64,000 nucleotides of DNA from the NCBI RefSeq assembly GCF_001443605.1, contig NZ_CP013118.1, positions 1,209,075 through 1,273,074 on the forward strand, read 5' to 3'. The position numbers and the translations under genes were made by a program. This document shows positions 54,778 to 63,540 of the stretch, one piece after another (within the stretch, counting starts at the first letter, position 1; every line of letters starts with the position of its first letter). The notes under the pieces are model-generated. The model made no database searches and was not told the DNA's origin. It saw only the letters and a program-made list of their open reading frames with translations. The stretch comes from Salinivirga cyanobacteriivorans. GTDB lineage: Bacteria > Bacteroidota > Bacteroidia > Bacteroidales > Salinivirgaceae.

Positions 54778-55359
54778 CTACTTATTTTCCATGGCAAACT
54801 TATAGCCAGCATGCAATGCCTTCATATTCATTTCTACAATCTCATTGCCTTTCGATCCGAAAATTTGTTTCAATCCACTTTCGAGCACAGAAAGATCCAT
54901 ATTGAGAAATGGCGCAGCAGCTCCCAACATCACAATGTTTGAACTACGGCGTGCTTTCAGGTCATTTGCAATTTGGTCGGCATCGATAGCTACAACATTT
55001 TGTAACGACTTCAGATGCTGCATAAGTTTTTCCTGATCAGGGTAATTCGGAATATTGACAAAAGGTTTTGTATTAGTAACAAGATAACCATCTTCTGCCA
55101 GATAATCCACATACCGTAAAGATTCCATGGGCTCCACAGAAATAATTACGTTAGCGCTCCCCTTGGGAATCAGGTCTGAGTAAATTGGCTTATCAGAAAT
55201 ACGCAGATGAGAAACTACAGCTCCACCGCGTTGGCTCATACCGTGGGTTTCAGCTTGCTTGAGGTACCAATCATTTTCAAGGGCTGCAGCACCTAGTGTA
55301 GCAGCAATGGAGAGGATCCCCTGTCCACCTACACCGGCTAATATTATATCAGTTTTCAT
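54778..55359 (-). CDS. iorB: Indolepyruvate oxidoreductase subunit beta
   Basis: The 193-aa gamma-type domain of 2-oxoacid:ferredoxin oxidoreductases has the opening DIILAGVGGQGILSIAATLG and the QAETHGMSQRGGAVVSHLRI motif. With IorA it oxidatively decarboxylates aryl pyruvates from Trp, Tyr and Phe to aryl-acetyl-CoA. It lies 21 bp after iorA. Confidence 0.93.
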   Translation of the reverse strand: MKTDIILAGVGGQGILSIAATLGAAALENDWYLKQAETHGMSQRGGAVVSHLRISDKPIYSDLIPKGSANVIISVEPMESLRYVDYLAEDGYLVTNTKPFVNIPNYPDQEKLMQHLKSLQNVVAIDADQIANDLKARRSSNIVMLGAAAPFLNMDLSVLESGLKQIFGSKGNEIVEMNMKALHAGYKFAMENK

Positions 55360-55380
55360 TATATTCAGATTTTAGGATTT

Positions 55381-56991
55381 TTAACTTTTTGCTTTTTGTT
55401 TGGCTTCCATTTTCCTACGACGTGCTGCCTTTTGTATACATTCGCGACGTGGAATAATAACCGAAGGGCCATCATAATCAAACTCCTCCTGCATGACTTT
55501 TACCATGTCATCGTGATTACGTTTAATTGGATTAAGCACACGGATATGCTCAGGGTCAACACCCAGTCCCTGACAAATAGCTTCTAACCTGCCCAATGCA
55601 GATGAATCCTGTCCGCCTGTCATTGATGTAGATTCATTGTCGGAAATTATGACGGTAATCGGTGAATTTTCATTCACGGCATCAAGCAGGCCGGTCATAC
55701 CGGAGTGCGTAAAAGTTGAGTCTCCAATTACAGTTACAGCAGGCACCAAACCAGCATCAGCTGCTCCCTTGGCCATAGTTACCGAAGCCCCCATATCTAC
55801 ACAGGTATTTATGGCATTAAACGGCTCCAGCGCACCCAGTGTGTAGCAACCAATATCAGAGAACACACGCCCCTGCCCAAATGCGGCAAGTGCTTCATTA
55901 AGCGCATTGTACACATCAATATGGCTACAGCCCGGACACATGCTTGGCGGACGATTAGCAACAAAATCAGGCACTTTACTCTCTTTGCTACCTGTTTGAA
56001 TACCTAATGCCGCTGCAACGATATCAGCATTTAACTCTCCATCGCGAGGTAAGGTTCCATCTAAACGTCCTGTTACAGGCTCTTTTTCTAAAAATCCTTT
56101 AATCATTTCCTCCACCATCGGATATCCCTCTTCAATAACAAGAAGCTTCTCCGTCTCATTTGCGATTTGTTTCACCTGCTTTTCAGGCAATGGGTATTGA
56201 GTAACCTTCAGTACAGGATATTTGCAATCACCTTCAGGAAGAATTTCGCGAAGATAATTATACCCCAAACCACAGGCTATAATTCCCACGCTTTTGTCTT
56301 CCCCTTCAAAATAGTGGTTATATGCCGAATTCTCAGACTCTGCATTAAAATGATCCTGATTGCCAAGCAATACCTTATATTGTTTACGTGCTATTGATGG
56401 CAACAATACAAATTGGCGTGGATCAGATGGCAGTGACTGATTATTTTGTGGTTTAAGTTCTTTTGTAATTACACCAGCTCTTGAGTGTGCAATACGAGTG
56501 GTTACGCGGATCATCACCGGAACCTTATACTTTTCCGACAATTCAAAAGCGCCATAAGTCATATCGTAAGCTTCCTGCTGGTTTGAAGGTTCCAATACCG
56601 GGATCATAGCAAATTTGCCATAAAACCTTGAATCCTGTTCATTCTGTGAAGAGTGCATTGATGGATCATCGGCTACGACAACCACCATACCTCCATTAAC
56701 ACCTGTAATTGCAGCATTCATAAAGTTATCAGCAGCCACATTCAGTCCAACATGCTTCATACACGTCATACTGCGTTTTCCGGCATAGGCCATACCGAGT
56801 GCAGCCTCCATAGCCGTTTTTTCATTTGCTGCCCAATCACTATGAATGTTTCGCTCTTCTGCAAGCTTACTGGCCTGCACATATTCTGTTATTTCGGTTG
56901 AGGGTGTCCCTGGATAGGCATACACACCAGACATACCAGCATCTATCGCTGCCTGAGCAATAGCCTCGTCACCCAATAAAAGTTTTTGCAT
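55381..56991 (-). CDS. iorA: Indolepyruvate oxidoreductase subunit alpha
   Basis: TPP enzyme of aromatic 2-oxoacid oxidation. The 536-aa protein has a pyrimidine-binding N-terminal domain (GVYAYPGTPSTEITEY), a central domain, and a TPP-binding domain with MCPGCSHIDV, SDIGCYTLG and GDSTFTHSGMTGL. It ends at a basic RRRKMEAKQKAKS tail with no CxxCxxC 4Fe-4S domain, so it is shorter than the IorA proteins that carry a C-terminal ferredoxin. First gene of the iorA-iorB operon. Confidence 0.93.
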   Translation of the reverse strand: MQKLLLGDEAIAQAAIDAGMSGVYAYPGTPSTEITEYVQASKLAEERNIHSDWAANEKTAMEAALGMAYAGKRSMTCMKHVGLNVAADNFMNAAITGVNGGMVVVVADDPSMHSSQNEQDSRFYGKFAMIPVLEPSNQQEAYDMTYGAFELSEKYKVPVMIRVTTRIAHSRAGVITKELKPQNNQSLPSDPRQFVLLPSIARKQYKVLLGNQDHFNAESENSAYNHYFEGEDKSVGIIACGLGYNYLREILPEGDCKYPVLKVTQYPLPEKQVKQIANETEKLLVIEEGYPMVEEMIKGFLEKEPVTGRLDGTLPRDGELNADIVAAALGIQTGSKESKVPDFVANRPPSMCPGCSHIDVYNALNEALAAFGQGRVFSDIGCYTLGALEPFNAINTCVDMGASVTMAKGAADAGLVPAVTVIGDSTFTHSGMTGLLDAVNENSPITVIISDNESTSMTGGQDSSALGRLEAICQGLGVDPEHIRVLNPIKRNHDDMVKVMQEEFDYDGPSVIIPRRECIQKAARRRKMEAKQKAKS

Positions 56992-57265
56992 CGAACTATA
57001 TTTTAATTTATGATTGATTTATTTTCAAAGATAGACCGGGGAAAATAACGATCCGGTATTAGAGCCCACCAAAACGCTTCTGAAATCCCACATTGATGGC
57101 AATTGCGAAGTAATACATACCGGGGAAATAAATCTTTTTCATAATAAAATGACCTTCATCTTATTGTTCCCAAAAATAACCATCTTTTTCAGAAAAAAAA
57201 ATGATATTCAGCACCAGAAATAATTAATCAGATCAACAATGAAATAGCATAAGTGCGGCTATTTT
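56992..57265. other. Intergenic region with possible gene remnant
   Basis: The 342-bp gap between iorA and the NlpC/P60 gene is mostly AT-rich. On the - strand at about 57058-57141 a 27-codon frame reads MKKIYFPGMYYFAIAINVGF then QKRFGGL, which looks like the last strands of an outer-membrane barrel. An AATAGC/GCTATT hairpin followed by T (about 57243-57268) resembles a + strand terminator. No full gene is present. Confidence 0.35.
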
Positions 57266-57297
57266 TTTGCATTTACAAATGATAGCACGTACATTTA
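57266..57297 (+). promoter_or_regulatory. Promoter of the NlpC/P60 operon
   Basis: TTTG (57266-57269), 20-nt spacer, TACATTTA (57290-57297), one mismatch from consensus, about 37 bp before the ATG. Confidence 0.5.
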
Positions 57298-57333
57298 CAA
57301 GGCTGAAACAAAACCTGATTAAAACCACGAACC

Positions 57334-58095
57334 ATGAAATATGGCGTATGTACATTAAGCCAAATAGCCGTAAGGGCCGAGAAAGCAGAATCATCGGAAC
57401 TTGTAACTCAAATGCTTTTTGGGGAAACCTGCAAAATTATAGATCAAAAAGGATCGTGGTTTTTTGTGTATACCGACCTTGATCAATACCTGGGTTGGGT
57501 CGACATAAAAACACTTAAAAATATTTCACAGGAAGAATACCGGTCGCTGAATACTGTCCAGCATCCGAAACTCACAACCCCTTATGGCATCATAAACATT
57601 GATAATAGAAAACTGGTAATTTCAATTTCGAGCACGCTTCCATTTCTGAAAAATGGACAAGGTAAAATAGGCGACCAAAGCTACCAACTTTTAAATGGTG
57701 ACACACAAATCGACCAAACACCTTCAGAAATTGCCGAATCTTTAATGGGAGCGCCATACTTATGGGGAGGACGAACCCTTATGGGCATTGATTGTTCCGC
57801 ACTTGTACTTAATACATTTAAATTGTGGAATTATTTACTCCCACGTGATTCAAGTGAGCAGGTTAGCTACGGACAAACCATTGCCTTTTTATCAGAAGCA
57901 AAGGAGGGCGATGTGTGCTTTTTCGATAACCAGGATGGAAAAATTACCCATATTGGGATTTTAACCAAAGACAAACAAATTGTGCATGCTTCAGGTGAAG
58001 TCAGAATCGACTCAATCGATCATCAGGGAATATATAACAAATCACTCAACCGTTATACTCATCATTTACGAGTGATTAAGCGATTTAAAATATAA
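57334..58095 (+). CDS. NlpC/P60 family peptidase with SH3 domain
   Basis: A Cys peptidase of peptidoglycan stem peptides. The 253-aa protein has an N-terminal SH3b-like region (SQIAVRAEKAESSELVTQML, WFFVYTDLDQYLGWV) and a C-terminal NlpC/P60 domain with nucleophile Cys in GIDCSALVLNTF, YLWGGRT before it, and His in KITHIGILTKD. No classical signal peptide is seen, so location is uncertain. First gene of a compact four-gene operon with YbjQ, a 37-aa membrane peptide and a Nudix hydrolase. Confidence 0.9.
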   Translation: MKYGVCTLSQIAVRAEKAESSELVTQMLFGETCKIIDQKGSWFFVYTDLDQYLGWVDIKTLKNISQEEYRSLNTVQHPKLTTPYGIINIDNRKLVISISSTLPFLKNGQGKIGDQSYQLLNGDTQIDQTPSEIAESLMGAPYLWGGRTLMGIDCSALVLNTFKLWNYLLPRDSSEQVSYGQTIAFLSEAKEGDVCFFDNQDGKITHIGILTKDKQIVHASGEVRIDSIDHQGIYNKSLNRYTHHLRVIKRFKI

Positions 58096-58099
58096 TGCC

Positions 58100-58420
58100 A
58101 TGATAAACGTAAATACAGAACATATTCCGGGATATACCATTGTAGAAAGCCTTGATATTGTAAGAGGAAGTACGGTGCGGGCCCGACATTTGGGGCGAGA
58201 TATTTTTGCAGGCCTCAGAAACCTTGTAGGAGGCGAAGTAAATGAGTATACCAAATTAATGGCCTACGCCCGTGAACAGGCCCTTCAAAGAATGAATGAT
58301 GAAGCCGCTAAGCTGGAGGCTGATGCTGTAATCAATATCAGATTTATGACATCGCAGGTGATGCAGGGCTGCTCGGAGATTTTGGTTTATGGAACGGCCG
58401 TAAAAATTAAAAAAGACTAG
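58100..58420 (+). CDS. YbjQ/UPF0145 family protein
   Basis: The 106-aa protein shows the family pattern: IPGYTIVESLDIVRGSTVRARHLGRD (in parts), an ALQRMNDEAAKLEADAVINI helix region, and the GTAVKI end. Members form pentameric rings and are annotated as heavy-metal-binding, but function is unknown. It starts 4 bp after the NlpC/P60 stop and is followed at once by the 37-aa gene. Confidence 0.92.
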   Translation: MINVNTEHIPGYTIVESLDIVRGSTVRARHLGRDIFAGLRNLVGGEVNEYTKLMAYAREQALQRMNDEAAKLEADAVINIRFMTSQVMQGCSEILVYGTAVKIKKD

Positions 58421-58421
58421 T

Positions 58422-58535
58422 ATGCCAGCATTTTTTCCATACCTGGCTGCAGCTGCCGCATTGGTGGTAATTATCTTTGCTATCATTCAGTACAGGAAAT
58501 CGCGTAAAGAGAATTTTGACAAGAAAGACTATTAA
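58422..58535 (+). CDS. 37-aa single-span membrane peptide
   Basis: The ATG is one base after the YbjQ stop and the TAA overlaps the ATG of the Nudix gene by one base (TAATG), so translation is likely coupled. The peptide has one hydrophobic helix (YLAAAAALVVIIFAIIQY) followed by a charged tail (RKSRKENFDKKDY). It resembles CcoQ-like or other tiny membrane proteins in layout, but I do not recognise a family. Confidence 0.6.
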   Translation: MPAFFPYLAAAAALVVIIFAIIQYRKSRKENFDKKDY

Positions 58536-58972
58536 TGACCTACAGTTATAAATATCCACGACCTGCAGTTACAGTTGATATAATGCTATTCACCAATGAA
58601 ACAGACCCAAAAGTTCTGTTAATTGAACGCAAGAACCCTCCATTCCAGGGAAACTGGGCATTTCCCGGAGGTTTTATTGAGCCCGACGAAACTTTAGAAG
58701 ATGCTGCAAAAAGGGAACTGAAAGAAGAAACAGGAATGATGATTCATAATCTGGAGCAATTCAAAACCTACTCTGAACCCAACAGAGATCCAAGAGGGAG
58801 AACAATCAGTACCGTTTTTTATGCCAAAATCACTCCAGACCTGGCATCCAGGGTCAGCGCTGGCGACGATGCTGCCAAAGCAGATTGGTTTTTACTGGAA
58901 AAACTTCCCGACCTGGCATTCGATCACCAAAAAATTATTAATGAAGCCAAAATAAATAAAATATTTAAATAA
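58535..58972 (+). CDS. Nudix hydrolase
   Basis: The 145-aa protein has a complete Nudix box: GGFIEPDETLEDAAKRELKE followed by ETGM (GX5EX7REUXEEXGU). It hydrolyses nucleoside diphosphate derivatives; the substrate is unknown, with ADP-ribose-type and dNTP-type both possible. Last gene of the NlpC/P60-YbjQ-peptide operon. Confidence 0.93.
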   Translation: MTYSYKYPRPAVTVDIMLFTNETDPKVLLIERKNPPFQGNWAFPGGFIEPDETLEDAAKRELKEETGMMIHNLEQFKTYSEPNRDPRGRTISTVFYAKITPDLASRVSAGDDAAKADWFLLEKLPDLAFDHQKIINEAKINKIFK

Positions 58973-59099
58973 TTTAATCACTTAAAAAGGGTACTATAAC
59001 TGCATTTTTACACCAATGGCTTTAGAAATTTGACAAATCCATGTTAAAGGATTGTTAAAAAAAATAAGTTTTTCGTAATTTAGTACAAATTTTTTCATT

Positions 59100-59107
59100 T
59101 AACTTTG
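59100..59107 (+). promoter_or_regulatory. -7 box of the response regulator gene
   Basis: TAACTTTG is an exact TAnnTTTG, preceded after 17 nt by TTTA (59079-59082). It is about 50 bp before the ATG. Confidence 0.5.
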
Positions 59108-59156
59108 AATAAGGACAGTTATATTACCATAAAATAGCCAACGAAAGCTGAATACC

Positions 59157-59846
59157 ATGTTAGAAAAAACATTAATACTAATAGTAGAGGATAATCCTGC
59201 AGAAGCCGCAATGGTAACTGATGCTTTAGAAGCTCAAGGTTACGAAGTACACGCCGCAAATGACGGGCAGGAAGGAATGGAGCAATTCAAAAATCAACCA
59301 ATTGACTTGGTCATTCTTGATGTGATGTTACCTAAAGAAGATGGATATGAAATAGCCAAAAAAATCAGGGCAATTGACAACGACATACCCATTATTTTCC
59401 TTACCTCTAAAAACATGAAAGACGACCAGGTCTCAGGATTTAATGCAGGTGGAGATGACTATGTAGCCAAGCCATTCGATAACGAACTACTGCTACTTAG
59501 AATAAATGCTTTACTTAAACGTACTACAAAAAGCCGTGAAGACGACTGCACCTATAAAATAGGTGATTTTAACTTTGATTGTAAGAACCTTGAATTAAAG
59601 AGCAGTGCCGAAAAACGCCGAATGACAAAAAGGGAAGCTGACGTTTTGCAAATGCTTTGCGAAAACTTGAACGAAATAGTAAAGCGTGAAGAAATGCTGA
59701 CCAAAATCTGGGGCGAAAACGACTACTTTAACGGCAGGAGCCTTGATGTATTCATCACCAAATTAAGGAAGTACCTTAAAACCGATGAAAAAATAAAAAT
59801 AGAGAACATCCACGGTGTAGGCTTTGTGCTAAGTGTAAACGCGTAA
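59157..59846 (+). CDS. OmpR-family response regulator
   Basis: The 229-aa protein has a receiver domain (phospho-acceptor Asp in LVILDVMLPKEDGYE; acidic pair EDN near the start; Lys in DYVAKPFDN) and a C-terminal winged helix (MTKREADVLQMLC, RSLDVFITKLRKYL). It should be activated by a histidine kinase encoded elsewhere; the two kinases in this window are possible but unlinked partners. The yggS gene follows after 5 bp. Confidence 0.95.
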   Translation: MLEKTLILIVEDNPAEAAMVTDALEAQGYEVHAANDGQEGMEQFKNQPIDLVILDVMLPKEDGYEIAKKIRAIDNDIPIIFLTSKNMKDDQVSGFNAGGDDYVAKPFDNELLLLRINALLKRTTKSREDDCTYKIGDFNFDCKNLELKSSAEKRRMTKREADVLQMLCENLNEIVKREEMLTKIWGENDYFNGRSLDVFITKLRKYLKTDEKIKIENIHGVGFVLSVNA

Positions 59847-59851
59847 TTTCC

Positions 59852-60511
59852 ATGTCAATAAAAGAAAATTTAAAGAAAGTAAAAGAAGAAACCTCACCCA
59901 ACATTACATTAGTAGCTGTTTCAAAAACCAAACCTGTTTCTGACATCATAGAAGCTTATGATGCAGGTCAGGTAGATTTTGGCGAGAACAAAGCCCAGGA
60001 ACTACAAAAAAAACAACCTGAATTGCCGGATGATATCCGTTGGCACATGATCGGGCATATGCAGCGTAACAAAGTCAAGTATATTGCGCCGTTCGTACAC
60101 ATGATTCATGCTGTCGACTCATATAAACTGGCCAAAGAAATACAAAAACAAGCTGCGAAAAACGACCGGGTGATAGATTGCCTATTACAATTCCATATTG
60201 CTGAAGAGTCTACAAAATTTGGTTTTTCGAAAGATGAGTTTTTTGAAGTAATGCAGGAAAACAATCTGTTAGAACTGAAAAACATTCGATTCAGAGGCGT
60301 AATGGGTATGGCAACCTTCACAGAAGAGCAGGATCAAATTAGACGGGAATTCAGACATTTAAAACAAATTTTCGATCAGATTAAGGACCAATTTGGCCCC
60401 GAATTCGACCAAATATCCATGGGAATGTCCCAGGATTACAAAATTGCCATTGAAGAGGGAGCTACAATAATTCGTGTAGGAAGTTCTATTTTCGGAGCCC
60501 GCAATTACTAA
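59852..60511 (+). CDS. YggS-family PLP homeostasis protein
   Basis: The 219-aa protein binds pyridoxal phosphate through Lys in LVAVSKTKPV and shows DFGENKAQEL, WHMIGHMQRNKVK and MGMSQDYKIAIEEGATIIRVG (part), all typical of PLPBP/YggS. It buffers PLP in the cell and has no known catalysis. It sits tightly after the response regulator gene and 40 bp before the DHOD-like gene. Confidence 0.95.
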   Translation: MSIKENLKKVKEETSPNITLVAVSKTKPVSDIIEAYDAGQVDFGENKAQELQKKQPELPDDIRWHMIGHMQRNKVKYIAPFVHMIHAVDSYKLAKEIQKQAAKNDRVIDCLLQFHIAEESTKFGFSKDEFFEVMQENNLLELKNIRFRGVMGMATFTEEQDQIRREFRHLKQIFDQIKDQFGPEFDQISMGMSQDYKIAIEEGATIIRVGSSIFGARNY

Positions 60512-60551
60512 AAAAATGCTTAATTTGTAAAAAAAACATAAAACAGATATT

Positions 60552-61538
60552 ATGGCTGATCTAACAACCAAATTTGCAGGACTAGAACTCAAAAACCCGC
60601 TTATAGTAGGCAGCTCCGGACTAACTGACAATATAAGTAAAATAAAAGATATCGCCGCACAGGGAGCTGGTGCAGTTATTCTCAAAAGCCTTTTTGAGGA
60701 ACAAATTTCTTACGAAGCACAAAATACCATAGCCAGCAATGAAGCTAACGAGTACCCCGAAGCCGCTGACTACATAAAAGAATACACAAAGGACAACAGC
60801 CTGAGTGATTACCTCAACCTCATTCGTCAGGCGAAAAAAGAAGTTGATATTCCCATAATTGCCAGCATTAACTGTATTACTGTTTCAGAATGGATTAGCT
60901 TTGCTAAATCTATACAGGAAGCAGGAGCCGACGCGCTTGAGGTAAACGTATTTATACTTCCGATGGATCGCAACCAAAAATCGGAAAACTATGAAATGGT
61001 ATATCACGATCTGTTTCAAAAAATACGGGATAAAATCACCATACCGGTAATATTCAAAATCTCGCAGCAATTCACCAACCTTCTGGGTGTTTTAAACCGG
61101 TTCAATGCCGACGGCGTAAATGGTGTTACACTTTTCAATCGATTTTATGAGCCCGATATTGACATAGAAAACCTCACACTCAAAAGTGCCGAAGTTTTCT
61201 CAAACCCATCAGATCTCAGAAAAGTACTTCGCTGGGTCGCTATTGCCAGCGGAAAAATCCATGGACTCGACATTTCAGCATCAACAGGTGTGCATGATGG
61301 CAATGCAATGATAAAACTTCTCCTTGGAGGCTCAACTACTGTGCAGGTTTGTTCAAGCATTTATAAAAATGGAACCGGAATTATTCCTGATATGATTAAA
61401 GAGCTTAATCAGTGGATGGATAATAAAGGATTTGAAAACATAAAAGCCTTCCGTGGCAAATTAAATTATGATAAATTTGAGAACCCGGAAATGTACGAAA
61501 GATCGCAGTTCATGAAATACTTCTCGAATCACGTATAA
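60552..61538 (+). CDS. Dihydroorotate dehydrogenase-like flavoprotein
   Basis: The 328-aa TIM-barrel FMN protein resembles class 1 dihydroorotate dehydrogenases (FAGLELKNPLIVGSSGLTDN, IPIIASINC, VPVIFKIS-type ITIPVIFKIS, GVHDGNAMIKLLLGGSTTVQ in part). Bacteroidota often carry this DHOD-like paralog beside a true PyrD, so its substrate may not be dihydroorotate. It ends before a strong terminator and is probably the end of the response regulator-yggS run. Confidence 0.85.
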   Translation: MADLTTKFAGLELKNPLIVGSSGLTDNISKIKDIAAQGAGAVILKSLFEEQISYEAQNTIASNEANEYPEAADYIKEYTKDNSLSDYLNLIRQAKKEVDIPIIASINCITVSEWISFAKSIQEAGADALEVNVFILPMDRNQKSENYEMVYHDLFQKIRDKITIPVIFKISQQFTNLLGVLNRFNADGVNGVTLFNRFYEPDIDIENLTLKSAEVFSNPSDLRKVLRWVAIASGKIHGLDISASTGVHDGNAMIKLLLGGSTTVQVCSSIYKNGTGIIPDMIKELNQWMDNKGFENIKAFRGKLNYDKFENPEMYERSQFMKYFSNHV

Positions 61539-61555
61539 TTTTAAAATTACAAAAT

Positions 61556-61584
61556 AAAAATCCTCCAGCCGGAGGATTTTTTTT
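61556..61584 (+). terminator. Terminator of the DHOD-like gene
   Basis: TCCTCC (61561-61566) and GGAGGA (61571-61576) with loop AGCC, flanked by A and T runs, make a strong stop. Confidence 0.9.
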
Positions 61585-61627
61585 ATCCGGGATTTGTCAA
61601 TAGGAATCTGTATAATTTCTAATGACA

Positions 61628-61804
61628 ATAGGCGTAAGCCTATCAAGGCTAATCCCGTTATAGAAGACCGATGAGCGTAGCGATGAGCTCGACTTTGTCA
61701 ACCTAAAGGAAGTAAAGCTCAACGCAGTTAATCTTACTTTTAGGAGAACCCGGAAAGTTTAGGTTTTCTTATCCGAACTGTCATTTAGGTGAAACCTAAT
61801 GACA
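61628..61804. repeat. Cluster of small palindromes in intergenic DNA
   Basis: ATAGGC/GCCTAT (61628-61643), CCTAAAGGAAGTAA/TTACTTTTAGG (about 61701-61744) and TGTCATTTAGGT with ACCTAATGACA (61779-61804, one bulged base) follow each other. The word AATGACA occurs at both ends of the cluster (61621 and 61798). There is no ORF. It may be a small mobile or REP-like element. Confidence 0.45.
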
Positions 61805-61813
61805 ATTTTGGGT

Positions 61814-62338
61814 TTATCCATTATTTCGAAAATCTTCAAGAGCGTGCAATAAATCAAGCAAAAGCTCTCGTTTGGAAGAATGTTGTGATCCTACAGCCCC
61901 TCGCAGACGGCCGATGGCCTGGTCCAAGTCGTCTAAAGGAGGAATATTTTCAAAGTTTTCCACCACAGTTACCACCTCGAAAGTTACCAAATAGTCGCAC
62001 TCCAGGGCAATATCCACAAAATCGATCAGATATTTACTAAAATCAAGGCTTGATGACCAACAAGCCGTAAGTAACATTGACCTTAAATCTTTATTACTTG
62101 TATTTTTTAGTAACGAAACAATTGTCTGAACACCATCAGTATGCTTAATATCCTGGAATACAGCTGATATCTTATCCTTGATTTCCGTACTATTGCTAGT
62201 TACATACAAATCCGCCAGATAAGGTAAATATGTCACATTTCCATCCTTCCTGATATCATCAATAGCCTCAATTTGTTTCTTACTTTCTTCAGCCTTCAGT
62301 CCCTCAATAATCTTTTTACTTACTTTCTTATTTTCCAT
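61814..62338 (-). CDS. HEAT-repeat-like helical protein
   Basis: The 174-aa cytoplasmic protein is all-helical with repeated pairs such as IEAIDDIRKDGNVTYLPYLADLY and IVSLLKNTSNKDLRSMLLTACW (each in part), the look of HEAT/Armadillo repeats. No catalytic motif is present. It stands alone, convergent with the DHOD-like gene. Function unknown; likely a protein-binding scaffold. Confidence 0.65.
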   Translation of the reverse strand: MENKKVSKKIIEGLKAEESKKQIEAIDDIRKDGNVTYLPYLADLYVTSNSTEIKDKISAVFQDIKHTDGVQTIVSLLKNTSNKDLRSMLLTACWSSSLDFSKYLIDFVDIALECDYLVTFEVVTVVENFENIPPLDDLDQAIGRLRGAVGSQHSSKRELLLDLLHALEDFRNNG

Positions 62339-62452
62339 GGCGTATTATTTTTTACAAAAATAATGTTTTTGTGTTGCTTGCATAAAACGATTAGTTGTTT
62401 TATATTTCCCTAAAATTATTTAATTTTACAAAAACTAAAATCAAAATTAATT

Positions 62453-63364
62453 ATGCCAAAGGTTTTCAGGCTCTTGATAATCACAACCTTATCAATCATT
62501 ACGATTAGCGCATGTGTTCAGGATAAATCGAAAAAAATCGAAAAAGACCTGGCTAGTGAGAGCCAGAAACAAGCAGAACAACTAAAAAAGGACTTCAATA
62601 AAGCCAAGCAGGTATTTTATTCTCTCCCCTCTCCCATTGAAACTGCTATGCTAATAAAAAGAAGTGGTGTAGACTATACGCCTGAGCTGCTGAACCCTAC
62701 AGAAAACCAAAGTAGCTATGTAAGCACTTACAAACTTGCCATGAATCTGGGCGTATACAGTGCCAATATTAGCTATGCAAGCATATTCGAACAGTCACAG
62801 GTTGCCATTAAGTATATGGCAGCAGCAAAAAAACTGGCTGAAAACCTTGGAATTCTAAATGCAATCGATCAACAAACCATACGTAGACTAGAAAACAACA
62901 TCAACAATCGAGATTCATTAATGGATATTATTTCTGAGACTTTCATGAATTCTGATGGTTTCCTAAAAGAAAACGGCAGACCAGAAACCGCCGCTTTGCT
63001 TATTGCAGGGGGCTGGATAGAAGGTCTCTATCTTGCAACGCAACATGCAAAACTTGAACCCAAAAACGAAGAGATTATTGATCGAATCACAGACCAAAAA
63101 ATGTCATTACAATCCCTCATTCAGCTTTTATCTACATACAAAGGCAGTAAGGATGTAGACCAGGCCCTTGAGTCCCTTAAAAGAATCAATTCAATTTATA
63201 AAAATTTCAAAATGGTTAGCTCAGACATTGAGTCTATCACTGATGAAAGTGAAAGAAAAACCGTTTTGACAGCAAAAGCAGACGTTTATCACGATAAAAG
63301 CCATATCAAAAAACTCACCAGTGTTGTAGATTCCATCAGAAGTGGAATTGTACAACCTAACTAA
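62453..63364 (+). CDS. Helical lipoprotein of unknown function
   Basis: The 303-aa protein has a lipoprotein signal peptide (SIITISACVQDKS), a charged coiled-coil-like stretch (about 25-60), then a helical body (NLGVYSANISYASIFEQSQ, IAGGWIEGLYLATQHAKLE) resembling helical-repeat proteins. I do not recognise a named family with certainty. It is a single gene with its own terminator. Confidence 0.75.
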   Translation: MPKVFRLLIITTLSIITISACVQDKSKKIEKDLASESQKQAEQLKKDFNKAKQVFYSLPSPIETAMLIKRSGVDYTPELLNPTENQSSYVSTYKLAMNLGVYSANISYASIFEQSQVAIKYMAAAKKLAENLGILNAIDQQTIRRLENNINNRDSLMDIISETFMNSDGFLKENGRPETAALLIAGGWIEGLYLATQHAKLEPKNEEIIDRITDQKMSLQSLIQLLSTYKGSKDVDQALESLKRINSIYKNFKMVSSDIESITDESERKTVLTAKADVYHDKSHIKKLTSVVDSIRSGIVQPN

Positions 63365-63383
63365 ACTACTGCAAATGGTGAAT

Positions 63384-63410
63384 AAAAAACGGAACTTTGT
63401 TCCGTTTTTT
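63384..63410 (+). terminator. Terminator of the lipoprotein gene
   Basis: AAAAAACGGAAC and GTTCCGTTTTTT form a stem with loop TTT, 20 bp past the stop; the T run belongs to the stem end. Confidence 0.85.
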
Positions 63411-63540
63411 TATGGAAAAAAACCTATTAAACAAAAGGTTTCAGAGGGTGTTTATCAAAGGGGCACAATTTTCGCATGAATATATCTTGATTTATTCAAC
63501 ATGAAATATTTTATTTGTGGTCAAATTAAATAAATATACT

